Source: Ruoffia sp044336205
Lineage (GTDB): Bacteria; Bacillota; Bacilli; Lactobacillales; Aerococcaceae
Assembly: GCA_044336205.1 (NCBI GenBank)
Contig: CP172318.1
Span: 1,364,001-1,428,000 of the forward strand
Direction: 5' to 3'
Length of the DNA stretch: 64,000 nucleotides
A program made the translations under genes and the position numbers. Shown one piece after another: positions 32,455-41,006 of this stretch. The first letter of the stretch is position 1; every line of letters begins with the position of its first letter. Below the pieces are notes generated by a model that was not told the origin of the DNA, made no database searches, and saw only the letters and a list, made by a program, of their open reading frames with translations.

Positions 32455-32511
32455 TGTCTCATTTTTTGCTAAGCAAACTACTCTATATCAAATTACATTA
32501 ATTAAATAAAA

Positions 32512-32544
32512 AACCTTTGAGATAATATTAATTACTCAAAGGTT
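32512..32544 (-). terminator. Terminator after ezrA
   Basis: AACCTTTGAG and CTCAAAGGTT form a perfect 10-bp stem followed on the minus strand by TTTTATTT. Confidence 0.88.
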
Positions 32545-32550
32545 AAAGTA

Positions 32551-34275
32551 TTAGTATATACGATTCTGTTTTTCTTGTTGATACATACGTCTTACTTGCG
32601 TTGGTCCTTCACGGTCGACACGGTATAGTGCTTTTTCAATCGTATTCAACGCATCTTCATATCTAAATTCATCATAGAATAGGTATTCTGCATCATAAAT
32701 TGCATCGTCCATCTCAGGATAATCATAACGGAATCGATTACTATGCTGAATCATATACTCAGTAAGAGTTGCGCTGTCTAAGGTTGACTCAGTCAATTCT
32801 TCTAATCGATTCAAATTCTCTGCAAGTTGGCTTTCTAAACCTTCAATCTCTGACATATCTATACGAACACGATTCAATTGTTTTGAGATATTTTCTATCT
32901 CATCTGTCACTTTGTAAAACAGTTCATAGTAATTATCACTCAAGCCTGGGAGATGGTGTTTCTCAACGCGACGTTTTAAATTACGTAAGTCTAATTCATA
33001 TAAGTCTAAGTTACTTTTAGCTTCACGTTCACGTTGAGTCAAGTCAGCTAATTTACTTACAATTTCTTGTTGCTTACTATCATACTCATTCACATGCTTT
33101 TCAACTTTACTTAGCTGATTAGCAATTTGTGTAAATACCGCATCGTTAGATTCAATTGACGCAATAATATCTTGAAAACGACCATATTCAGAATTAATCT
33201 GTTCAGTTAATTCACTAATTTGATCTACTTCATTCTCGTGTAAAATATAACTTTGCGCAATACGATCCACTTCAATGCCAGCATAACGATTATTCTCACG
33301 AACTTGTTCAAATAGGCTTTGGGTTTGGTTAATGTGAGTGTTCACATAATTTTTAGCATCAATCTCAGCTTCCATAAAATCATATAAGGAGTTGATTTCG
33401 CGATCAGCCTTATCCATTAAAGTTTGGGCATCTACTAAATCAGCATTCTTAATATGATTTTTTGCTTCATTCAATTTTTCTTGAATTTCATCTGCTTTTT
33501 CTACAACATCCATACCTTCAAAATTAAAGTGACTATCAAGCATCTTTTGATGACCATCAATAATGTCATCTAAAGCATCCTCATATTCATTCTTAATCTT
33601 ATTATACATAGAAGGTAACTTCTCTAAGATATTTTCTAAACTTTCTAGATCTGATTCAATCGTATCTAACATATCATCGGCTTCAATATGATCTCCTGAT
33701 GTTGTCAATTCATTGTATCGAGTAAAGTTAAGTTCTAAATACTGAAGGTTCTTCTCAAGCGTTTCGATGGCTGGACCATAATCAAAGGAATGATTCATAA
33801 TACTTTGACGAGCTGTGTTATATCGTTCAAGCAGTCCTTCATTGCGTTCTTGATTGTCTTCACTTACTTGTAATAAGGCGCTTAATTCATCATGTAAGTC
33901 ATGAACTTGACCTTCTGTCTCATCTAATAAGTTGCTCGCTTCATCTAAAGCCGTCTTCGCTTTCATTAAATTCATCTGTTCGCTATACTGTTCTGCGCCA
34001 ACTAACATCGCTTCAATTTCTGGAAACTGAAAATTTGTAATAGTTTGCCATGTGGCTACTAAACTTTCGTATTTACGTTTAGTTTGACCTGCAAGGTCCA
34101 TGTTTTTTAATGTAAATAATTGATCAGCAATTGAAATGCTCATCATCTCGTCTTTACGATTCTCTAATTCTCGGATCTCTTTCGCACGCTGCGTTCTTAG
34201 ATAAAAAATAACTCCCGATGCAACAAGAAAGAGGATAACGATGATAAATAAAATATCAGTAAAGTTTAAATTCAT
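32551..34275 (-). CDS. ezrA: EzrA, septation ring regulator
   Basis: The start is the ATG at 34275 (MNLNFTDILFIIVILF), 7 bases after GAGGAG. The 574-residue protein has one N-terminal membrane segment (about 6-25) and then four long spectrin-like coiled-coil stretches to the end, the EzrA build. It binds FtsZ at the membrane and controls Z-ring placement and turnover. It stands alone with its own terminator. Confidence 0.95.
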   Translation of the reverse strand: MNLNFTDILFIIVILFLVASGVIFYLRTQRAKEIRELENRKDEMMSISIADQLFTLKNMDLAGQTKRKYESLVATWQTITNFQFPEIEAMLVGAEQYSEQMNLMKAKTALDEASNLLDETEGQVHDLHDELSALLQVSEDNQERNEGLLERYNTARQSIMNHSFDYGPAIETLEKNLQYLELNFTRYNELTTSGDHIEADDMLDTIESDLESLENILEKLPSMYNKIKNEYEDALDDIIDGHQKMLDSHFNFEGMDVVEKADEIQEKLNEAKNHIKNADLVDAQTLMDKADREINSLYDFMEAEIDAKNYVNTHINQTQSLFEQVRENNRYAGIEVDRIAQSYILHENEVDQISELTEQINSEYGRFQDIIASIESNDAVFTQIANQLSKVEKHVNEYDSKQQEIVSKLADLTQREREAKSNLDLYELDLRNLKRRVEKHHLPGLSDNYYELFYKVTDEIENISKQLNRVRIDMSEIEGLESQLAENLNRLEELTESTLDSATLTEYMIQHSNRFRYDYPEMDDAIYDAEYLFYDEFRYEDALNTIEKALYRVDREGPTQVRRMYQQEKQNRIY

Positions 34276-34745
34276 TGTATCGCTCCTCACCAATCTGTAT
34301 ATAAGTGTTCCTGTATTTACTACATAAATGTCAAACTAAATTATAGCATTTAAGATTAGCTAATAAAAGCATAAATGGCGATAAATTATAGCCTCTAACT
34401 TTTTCCATCATAAAAAAACACAAAATTTTTCCATTTTATCTAAATTAATATATTTCAAAAGACAGTTTATTAATTTTACATGTTACACTTTTTAACAATC
34501 CACTTGTACAAACTATATGTTTTTCCTACATCACTTCACTATATCTTTCATAACAAAAACTTAGTTCGCTTTTCTAGTACGCTAATCTTCTAGATATCTT
34601 TGAAAGTTTCTCAAAGCAACACATAATAAATGCATATCTATATTGATTTACTATTTAAGTCACTATAACTATTGATTTGTTAAATTTAACTGCAAAAAAT
34701 AATGCTATAATAAAGCGATTGAATAATGAAAGGATTGTTAAAAAT
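34276..34745. other. Intergenic region between divergent ezrA and the BMP gene
   Basis: A long AT-rich gap. For ezrA an extended -10 TGCTATAAT lies on the minus strand near 34351-34343. For the BMP gene TGCTATAAT lies at about 34704-34712. The middle, about 34380-34650, has no recognisable gene, hairpin or RNA motif by eye. Confidence 0.5.
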
Positions 34746-35759
34746 ATGAAAACTATGTTAATACTTTCAAGTCTACTAGCACTAAGTTCTATCCCTGTCA
34801 AAGCTCAAGATAATTTAACCATTGGAATGGTGACAGATACTGGTGGTATCGATGATAAATCCTTCAACCAAGGCGCTTGGGAAGGCATGAAGCTTTGGGG
34901 TGAAAAACACAGCAAAAAAGAAGGTCTTGATGGGTACAGTTACTTCCAATCTGACACTGAAGCGGACTATATCACTAACTTGAACCTCGCAAGCCAAAGT
35001 GACATTGACATTATCTATGCCATAGGCTACCGATTGCAAGCAGCTGTAACAGAAGTTGCTAAACAATACCCAGACCAAAATTATGCAATGGTTGATTCAA
35101 TTGTAGAATTAAATAATGTTGCTTCACTGAATTTCTCGGATGAAGAAGCTGCATTTCTCGCTGGTGTCGCAGCTGCAACGACCACTGAAACTGACAAAGT
35201 TGGTTTCATCGGTGGTGTAGAAGGAATTGTTATCGATAAGTTTGAAGCTGGTTTTGTTGCCGGTGTTCAAGCTATCAATCCTGATATTGAAGTTTCAATC
35301 CAATATGCTGGAAGCTTTACAGATCCATCCAAAGGTCGTACACTAGCCGCTGCTATGTATGCGGATGATGTTGATGTAATTTTCCATACTTCTGGCCCTA
35401 CTGGTAACGGTGTATTTGCTGAAGCAAAAGACTTAGTTACTATAGATCCAGCAAGAAATCTATGGGTAATCGGTGTAGACCTTGATCAAACAGCCGAGGG
35501 TGAATTTACCATCGATGGTGAACCACGTAACATCCATTTAACTTCTACCCTTAAAAATACAGGAAATGTCATTCAAGCGTTCACTGAAGAGGTTGCTGAG
35601 AATGGCTTCCAATCTGGAGTTCAATGGTTTAACCTTGCCAATGATGGTGTGGGCTTAGCTGACGGACAATTGTCAGAAATCAGCAAAGAGAGCATAGAAG
35701 ATTACAAAAAACAAATTATCGACGGCACAATTTCTGTTCCAGATAAACCACTTAATTAA
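34746..35759 (+). CDS. BMP family binding protein (PnrA-like, probably nucleoside)
   Basis: The start is the ATG at 34746 (MKTMLILSSLLALSSIPVKA then QDN); the longer frame has no ribosome site. The 337-residue protein matches the basic membrane protein family: IGMVTDTGGIDDKSFNQGAW, then YRLQAAVTEVAKQYPDQNYA and GFIGGVEGIVIDKFEAGF. Members bind nucleosides for ABC uptake. Two things are odd: there is no lipobox Cys, only a signal ending KAQ, and no permease or ATPase is nearby. It has a strong terminator at its end. Confidence 0.88.
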   Translation: MKTMLILSSLLALSSIPVKAQDNLTIGMVTDTGGIDDKSFNQGAWEGMKLWGEKHSKKEGLDGYSYFQSDTEADYITNLNLASQSDIDIIYAIGYRLQAAVTEVAKQYPDQNYAMVDSIVELNNVASLNFSDEEAAFLAGVAAATTTETDKVGFIGGVEGIVIDKFEAGFVAGVQAINPDIEVSIQYAGSFTDPSKGRTLAAAMYADDVDVIFHTSGPTGNGVFAEAKDLVTIDPARNLWVIGVDLDQTAEGEFTIDGEPRNIHLTSTLKNTGNVIQAFTEEVAENGFQSGVQWFNLANDGVGLADGQLSEISKESIEDYKKQIIDGTISVPDKPLN

Positions 35760-35773
35760 AATATTCAGTTATA

Positions 35774-35802
35774 AGATATCAGCTCAGCTGGTATCTTTTT
35801 TT
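35774..35802 (+). terminator. Terminator after the BMP gene
   Basis: AGATATCAGC and GCTGGTATCT form a 10-bp stem (one G-T pair) with loop TCA, followed by seven T. Confidence 0.9.
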
Positions 35803-35816
35803 GTACTATGACACAA

Positions 35817-35863
35817 AATAACGAGTGTTGTAATGAGAGGTCTCAATACTAACACTCGTTATT
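35817..35863 (-). terminator. Long hairpin terminator after rpsD
   Basis: AATAACGAGTGTT and AACACTCGTTATT form a 13-bp stem; inside it GAGA/TCTC pairs again, so nearly all 47 bases fold into one hairpin. On the minus strand TTTG follows. It separates the convergent BMP and rpsD genes. Confidence 0.8.
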
Positions 35864-35910
35864 GTGATGTGCTATAGAATGATTACATTAGTTTATGCTA
35901 ATTGTAATAA

Positions 35911-36516
35911 TTAACCTAATTTGTTGTAGTACTCAACTACTAATGACTCATCAATTTCAGCATTTAATTCGCTACGTTCTGGTAGGCGAGTTAATGTACC
36001 TTCTTTTTTGTTTTCATCGTAAGATACGAAGTCTAAACGTGTTACAACGTTTTCTAAGTTTTCTTTGATTAAAGCTAAATCTGCTGATTTTTCACGTAAT
36101 CCGATAACTTGCTCAGGTGAAACTAAGTAAGAAGGGATATCAACACGTTTACCATCAACTGTGATGTGACCGTGGTTTACTAATTGACGAGCTTGACGAC
36201 GTGTATTAGCAAATCCTAAACGATAAACTAAGTTATCTAAGCGAGTTTCAAGCATTACCATGAAGTTCTCACCGTGCTTACCTTCTAATTTACCTGCACG
36301 CTTATATAAAGTCGCGAATTGACGCTCGTTTAATCCGTACATAAAACGTAGTTTTTGTTTCTCTTGTAATTGTAATCCGTACTCAGAAAGTTTTTTACGT
36401 TGGTTACCGTGTTGTCCTGGTGCGAAGTTACGTTTTGCAATTTCTTTACCTGTTTCTGTTAAAGAAATCCCTAAACGACGTGATAATTTCCATGATGGTC
36501 CTGTATATCTTGACAT
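35911..36516 (-). CDS. rpsD: Ribosomal protein S4
   Basis: The 201-residue protein is bacterial S4 of the Firmicutes zinc-free type: MSRYTGPSWKLSRRLGISLT at the start, FAPGQHGNQRKKLSEYGLQL, and the S4 RNA-binding domain (LETRLDNLVYRLGFANTRRQ, RQLVNHGHITVDG). It starts small-subunit assembly. It is monocistronic, with a strong promoter, a 170-base leader and a terminator, which fits autoregulation by S4. Confidence 0.98.
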   Translation of the reverse strand: MSRYTGPSWKLSRRLGISLTETGKEIAKRNFAPGQHGNQRKKLSEYGLQLQEKQKLRFMYGLNERQFATLYKRAGKLEGKHGENFMVMLETRLDNLVYRLGFANTRRQARQLVNHGHITVDGKRVDIPSYLVSPEQVIGLREKSADLALIKENLENVVTRLDFVSYDENKKEGTLTRLPERSELNAEIDESLVVEYYNKLG

Positions 36517-36690
36517 ATGTATTCCTCCAATATTTTTGTTTGGAGTAAAATAACTGGTATATACTCGAATGCGTGCATTCCTCTTTCCACGTTCACTTTT
36601 AGCAGCCGCAGTTACTTGTTGCCCTATTAGATAAGGTTCGGAATGTTGACGCGCTTTCTGTATATAAGCTGCATTATTTTACACAAGGAG
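36517..36690 (-). ncRNA. Structured leader of rpsD (possible S4 autoregulatory site)
   Basis: The stretch between promoter and rpsD is unusually GC-rich for a gap here (for example AACTGCGGCTGCTAAAAGTG and AGAGGAATGCACGCATTCGA on the minus strand). Bacillus rpsD has an S4-binding leader in this position. I infer the role from place and composition; the fold is not checked. Confidence 0.45.
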
Positions 36691-36691
36691 T

Positions 36692-36720
36692 ATTGTATCA
36701 GACTTAAAGAATAAAATCAA
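36692..36720 (-). promoter_or_regulatory. Promoter of rpsD
   Basis: On the minus strand TTGATT (36720-36715), a 17-base spacer and TACAAT (36697-36692) form a good sigma-A promoter. It begins three bases after the end of the upstream ATPase gene. Confidence 0.8.
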
Positions 36721-36722
36721 TC

Positions 36723-37388
36723 TTAATTTATAAATTCTTCAGACCTAATCACTGTTGCGCTAGTTAACAGCCTTACTAACTCGGTATCATGAGTAATAAT
36801 TAATATCATCATGCCATTATTTGATAACTCCTCAATTAGTTCTGCGACTCTGGCAACAGTTTTCTCATCTAATGCCGATGTTGGTTCATCAAAGCATAGT
36901 AAGCTTGGATTCATCATCATAGCTCTGGCAATTGCAACACGCTGCTTTTGCCCACCAGATAATTGACTAGGCCTATCATCTACTTTATCCCCTACGCCCA
37001 TTTGTTCCAGTAAACTTTTGGCTTTAGTTAATAATTCTTCCTTACTTGCAAACTTATTAGATAATGGGGCTAGCAAAAGATTATCAATAACAGAAAGATT
37101 TGGAAAAAGCTGATAATCTTGGAAGACTAAACCTATCTTTTGTTGGTAGGCCTTAATGTCTTCTTTACTTTGATATTGGCCGTCTTTTACTAAATAGTTC
37201 CCATCGATGGAAATCGAACCTGTATCCACTTCTTCCAGATTATTAATCATACGTAAAAAAGTTGTCTTACCACTCCCCGATTCACCTAACACAATGGTAA
37301 TATCACCTACTTTAACTTCCATAGAATAGTCTTTTAAAACAATGTTATCTCCAAATTGCTTGCTAACATTTTCTACTAATAAACTCAT
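36723..37388 (-). CDS. Amino-acid ABC transporter ATPase (GlnQ type)
   Basis: The 221-residue protein has Walker A VLGESGSGKTTFLR, the Q-loop VFQDYQLFPNLSVIDN, the signature LSGGQKQRVAIARAMM and Walker B LLCFDEPTSALD, with the switch His in ITHD. It powers polar amino-acid uptake. It follows the fused binding protein-permease gene by 15 bases, in the same T-box operon. As the neighbouring second cassette has no ATPase, this one may serve both permeases. Confidence 0.94.
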   Translation of the reverse strand: MSLLVENVSKQFGDNIVLKDYSMEVKVGDITIVLGESGSGKTTFLRMINNLEEVDTGSISIDGNYLVKDGQYQSKEDIKAYQQKIGLVFQDYQLFPNLSVIDNLLLAPLSNKFASKEELLTKAKSLLEQMGVGDKVDDRPSQLSGGQKQRVAIARAMMMNPSLLCFDEPTSALDEKTVARVAELIEELSNNGMMILIITHDTELVRLLTSATVIRSEEFIN

Positions 37389-37403
37389 TCGTTGTCCCTC
37401 CTG

Positions 37404-38840
37404 TTAAACCAATCTCTTTTCAATTTGATTCAATACAATGGTTACGACTCCCGTTAGTGCAAGATAAATCGCTCCTACATACAGATAAGGCAACATACTT
37501 GCATACTGATTGGATAAAGTCCGCCCCATCTTTAATAATTCATCCAATCCTAGAATATAAATCAATGAAGTATCTTTGACTAAACTAATTACTTCATTCC
37601 CTATAGACGGCATTACAATTTGCCACAATTGTGGTAGTATCACTTTGTGATAACCGGTTAGCTTATTAATCGATAATACCTTCAATGATTCATACTGACC
37701 TATTGGAATTGCATTCAACCCACCTCTGAAAATCTCTAATAAATAGGCAGCATAATTAATAATTATCGTTCCTAAAGCCGCATCCATACGATCCAGAGTA
37801 ATGCCTAATAATGGCAAACCAAAGTATACAACCATCATCTGAAGCAACAACGGAGAACCTCTAAAAACATAAACGTAAACTTGAATCAGCACTTTTATCC
37901 ATTTAGGTGATCGTTGCTCTAACAATGCTAATATTAATCCTAAGGGAATACTAACGATTAATACAACAAAAAAGACAAACAATGTTGTTTTGGCTGCATT
38001 AAGTAATGGTGTCCACATATCTCTAGATTGTGTTTCTTCCTCAGCCCCTAACTCTGCAAACCATTTTTTCTCTATTTTAGCATATTCATCGGACTTTTTT
38101 ACCTCTGCTAATGTGGCATTGAATTCATCTACAAAGACTTGGTCAGACTTCCTGAATCCGACTGCGGTTGAAGTAATACCAAAATCTTCATCAATCATTC
38201 GGTAGTCATCTGCCTGTCCGTTTTGTGAGAAGTAATATCGTGTGATAAGTTCCGCCACGACAATCGCATCCACTCGGTCGGTTGCTAATTCTTGCAAAAC
38301 TTCATTGAAAGAAGAAAAAGTAATAACCCGTTGCTCATCGAAACTTTTCACTAGGTCTGGTTCACTCATTAAAGCATCTAATTGACTAGATCCTTCTTGT
38401 GTTGCTACTTTCTTACCTGTCAAATCCGCCAGTGAGTTAATATCACTATCTTTTTTAACTAATACACCTGTTCGCCCTTCGATATAATTATCTGAAAAGG
38501 CTACTAACTTTTCTCTCTCAGGTGATACAGAATACCCATTCCATATTAAGTCAATATTACCATTATTTAGCTCTGCTTCTTTCATTGACCAGTCAATCGA
38601 TTGAAATTCATAATCAACCCCCATCTCGCCGAATACTAGATCTGCTAATTCCACATCAAAACCTGTGTACTCGCCATTTTCTAAAAATCCATAAGGGGAA
38701 AAAGTCGAATCTAACCCTATTTTGACGGTATCCCCTTCTTTAATTATTATTTCTTCTTGAGCTAATACTAGACTGACTTGTCCTAAAGTCAGGCAAGATA
38801 GTATCAATATTAAGCTCCATTTCAGTATTTTTTTCATCAT
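37404..38840 (-). CDS. Fused amino-acid binding protein and permease
   Basis: This 478-residue protein joins two functions. After a signal segment (MMKKILKWSLILILSC, then LVLAQEE) residues about 32-265 form a type 3 solute-binding domain (GLDSTFSPYGFLENGEYTGF, DVELADLVFGEMGVDYEF, WNGYSVSPEREKLVAFSDNY). Residues about 275-478 are a permease with YVYVFRGSPLLLQMMVVYF and EIFRGGLNAIPIGQYESLKV, the ATPase contact loop. The same parts occur as separate genes at 39133-40586. Cys16 stands in a poor lipobox context. It is under its own T-box. Confidence 0.93.
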   Translation of the reverse strand: MMKKILKWSLILILSCLTLGQVSLVLAQEEIIIKEGDTVKIGLDSTFSPYGFLENGEYTGFDVELADLVFGEMGVDYEFQSIDWSMKEAELNNGNIDLIWNGYSVSPEREKLVAFSDNYIEGRTGVLVKKDSDINSLADLTGKKVATQEGSSQLDALMSEPDLVKSFDEQRVITFSSFNEVLQELATDRVDAIVVAELITRYYFSQNGQADDYRMIDEDFGITSTAVGFRKSDQVFVDEFNATLAEVKKSDEYAKIEKKWFAELGAEEETQSRDMWTPLLNAAKTTLFVFFVVLIVSIPLGLILALLEQRSPKWIKVLIQVYVYVFRGSPLLLQMMVVYFGLPLLGITLDRMDAALGTIIINYAAYLLEIFRGGLNAIPIGQYESLKVLSINKLTGYHKVILPQLWQIVMPSIGNEVISLVKDTSLIYILGLDELLKMGRTLSNQYASMLPYLYVGAIYLALTGVVTIVLNQIEKRLV

Positions 38841-38857
38841 GTTTATCTCCTCCTAAC

Positions 38858-39115
38858 AAAAAAGTCCTTACCCAATGCTGAGTAAAGGACGTTATCACGC
38901 GGTTCCACCTTTTTTTATCATTATCTCACAATAATGACCTTGTTAACTTAACAATTAATAAGTTTGGTATAACGGCACCACCGTAACTGTCATGATATAA
39001 GGCTGTGACGTCAAACAGTTTCATCATTTGCCTTCCAGCTGCCGCAAACTCTCTAAGAAGAAGATCTGAATGATTGGTCCTTAACAGTTAAGTTATATTA
39101 TTTGTAATGACTGTA
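38858..39115 (-). ncRNA. T-box riboswitch before the fused binding protein-permease
   Basis: The minus strand carries AGGTGGAACCGCG (38910-38898), a terminator hairpin (38890-38864) followed by six T, and a Stem I apical helix TTTGC/GCAAA. Its Stem I (TTTGCGGCAGCTGGAAGGCA) is clearly related to that of the T-box at 40618-40880, so the two are duplicates. The specifier was not assigned. Confidence 0.92.
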
Positions 39116-39132
39116 TTATTAATGTCTATCTA

Positions 39133-39759
39133 TCAATAAAAAAGATTCTCTATTTGTTGTAAGACCCATGTCACTACTCCAGTAAAAATTAAATAAATAA
39201 TACCCACATAAACAAAGGGAAGTAAGCTGGCCTGTTGGTTTGAAAGTGTTCGTCCTACTTTCAATAATTCCTCCAGACCTAGAACATGAATCAGTGACGT
39301 ATCTTTAATTAAACTAATCACTTCATTCCCAACTGAAGGCATAACAATTCGCCATAATTGTGGTAAGATAACATTCTTTAATCCAGTAAATCGGCTAATT
39401 GATAAGACCTGTAATGCTTCATACTGCCCCTTTGCAATGGCGTTCAATCCTCCTCGGAAAATCTCAGCAAAATAAGCTGCATAATTTAATACTAAAGTAA
39501 TTAAGGCAGCTTCGAACCGCCCTAATAATATTCCTACAAAAGGTAAACCAAAAAAGACAAACATCATTTGTAATAATAATGGTGTTCCTCTAAATATGTA
39601 AATATACACTCTTGAAACTACTCCAAAGCTTCTAGGAAAACTTTGTGATAAGAGTGCAATCACCAACCCTAATGGTATACTCAAAATAAGAGTATAAGCA
39701 AAAAATTCAAATGTAGTTATTGCACCTTTTAGTAGTGGTTGCAAGAGTGTCAAATCCAT
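39133..39759 (-). CDS. Amino-acid ABC permease
   Basis: The 208-residue protein is a His/Glu/Gln/Arg-type permease: five membrane segments, YIYIFRGTPLLLQMMFVFFG and the coupling loop EIFRGGLNAIAKGQYEALQV. It is very similar to the C-terminal half of the fusion protein at 37404-38840. It follows its binding-protein gene by 29 bases. No ATPase belongs to this cassette, so the ATPase at 36723 is the likely partner. Confidence 0.92.
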   Translation of the reverse strand: MDLTLLQPLLKGAITTFEFFAYTLILSIPLGLVIALLSQSFPRSFGVVSRVYIYIFRGTPLLLQMMFVFFGLPFVGILLGRFEAALITLVLNYAAYFAEIFRGGLNAIAKGQYEALQVLSISRFTGLKNVILPQLWRIVMPSVGNEVISLIKDTSLIHVLGLEELLKVGRTLSNQQASLLPFVYVGIIYLIFTGVVTWVLQQIENLFY

Positions 39760-39788
39760 CTAATTTCTCTCCTTAGTGTAATTAATAA

Positions 39789-40586
39789 TTATTCCCCTTC
39801 AACTTCAGTAAACCATTGCGATTTAATTTCATCGAACGTTTCATCTTCAATAATCTCTGCTAGAACTCCATTGAATTCTTCAACAAAAGCTATATCATCT
39901 TTGCGGAATCCAACAGCATAATCTTCTTCACCAAAGTTATCTTCTAAGATGCGATAATCTTCAGCATTTTCTTGTTGTTCTAAAAAGTAGGTTGCCAATA
40001 ATTCATCTACAACAATACCATCAGCACGACCATTATCTAAGTCACTAAATACCTCAACAAAAGTTGCATAAGTTATTGGCTGTCCACCATCAATGGATGC
40101 AGCGAAGTCTTCATCATTCATTATTGCTTCCAGTGACGCAGATTGTTCTTGTGTTGCTACTATTTTGCCTGCAAAGTCTGCTTTGCTTTGAATCTCACTG
40201 TCTACTTTAACAATAATCACTTGTCTATTTTTTATATATGGATCAGAGAATTGAACAATTTCTTCACGCTCTGGGGTCACGGAGTAACCATTCCAGATCA
40301 TATCGATATTCCCTGTATTTAATTCTGTTTCTTTCATACTCCAATCAATCGGTTGAAATTCATACTCTACTTCTAGACGTCCAAGTATTTCTTTTGCTAA
40401 ATCTATGTCGAATCCAACATACTCACCGTCTTCATTTTTGAAGCCGAAAGGTGCAAATGTATCATCAAAGCCGATAATCACGCTTTCTTCTTTATTTATT
40501 TCTTGTGCTTTAACCCATGAAGTTTGTGTTAGAAACAATGTAAATGCCGTAATGACTAACAATAATTTACTCATAATTTTTTTCAT
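39789..40586 (-). CDS. Amino-acid binding protein (SBP_bac_3)
   Basis: The 265-residue protein has a signal segment ending WVKAQ and a type 3 binding fold: IIGFDDTFAPFGFKNEDGEY, GFDIDLAKEILGRLEVEYEF, MIWNGYSVTPEREEIVQFSD. There is no Cys for lipid anchoring. It is closely related to the binding half of the neighbouring fusion protein. It is the first gene after a T-box and shares the transcript with the permease at 39133. Confidence 0.92.
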   Translation of the reverse strand: MKKIMSKLLLVITAFTLFLTQTSWVKAQEINKEESVIIGFDDTFAPFGFKNEDGEYVGFDIDLAKEILGRLEVEYEFQPIDWSMKETELNTGNIDMIWNGYSVTPEREEIVQFSDPYIKNRQVIIVKVDSEIQSKADFAGKIVATQEQSASLEAIMNDEDFAASIDGGQPITYATFVEVFSDLDNGRADGIVVDELLATYFLEQQENAEDYRILEDNFGEEDYAVGFRKDDIAFVEEFNGVLAEIIEDETFDEIKSQWFTEVEGE

Positions 40587-40617
40587 AATAATTTCTCCTT
40601 TTTAAAAAACTAAAGCA

Positions 40618-40880
40618 ACAAAAAACGTCCTTTAATCCTAGTTTGGATTAAAGGACGTCTACGACGTGGTCCCACCTTTTTTCTTAACTATCTCACGATA
40701 GTTAACTCAATAAGTAATGTGTATTACTTTGCCGATAAAGGGGCATTCCTTGATTAATTAAGAATGGCTGTGTCTTCATAGGTCGTTATGCTTTGCTTCT
40801 CAGCTACCGCAAATTCTCTTTCATAACGGGGGCTATCTCTTTGTCCATTCATCAATCTTCTGTTTATGAATATATAATAA
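40618..40880 (-). ncRNA. T-box riboswitch before the binding protein-permease pair
   Basis: The minus strand has AGGTGGGACCACG (40677-40665), a perfect 14-bp terminator hairpin (40658-40625) with a T-run, Stem I helices CGTTATG/CATAACG and GAATGG/CCATTC, and an apical helix TTTGC/GCAAA. The loop 3' of the middle helix holds ACCTATGAAG, but I could not decide the specifier codon. Confidence 0.92.
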
Positions 40881-40902
40881 GATATTCAGAATTAAAAGTC
40901 AA
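40874..40902 (-). promoter_or_regulatory. Promoter of the T-box cassette at 40.6 kb
   Basis: On the minus strand TTGACT (40902-40897), 17 bases, and TATTAT (40879-40874). Confidence 0.8.
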
Positions 40903-40948
40903 TATTTTTAATCATTTTTTAATTTAATGTGATATTGGGATAAAGAAA

Positions 40949-40976
40949 CGGTAACTGCAAATTAGCAAAGTTACCG
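40949..40976 (-). terminator. Terminator after mtnN
   Basis: CGGTAACT and AGTTACCG form an 8-bp stem with a 12-base loop, followed on the minus strand by TTTCTTTAT. It lies 30 bases after the mtnN stop. Confidence 0.75.
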
Positions 40977-41006
40977 GTGTATTCATTGTTATATCTTGAT
41001 AAATAA

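Noticed and set aside
38858..40880. Tyr and Phe specifiers for the two cassette T-boxes
   Set aside because: Aligning the two leaders puts TAT opposite TTT, but the lower helices do not confirm that register, and these leaders usually prefer C-ending codons; left unassigned.
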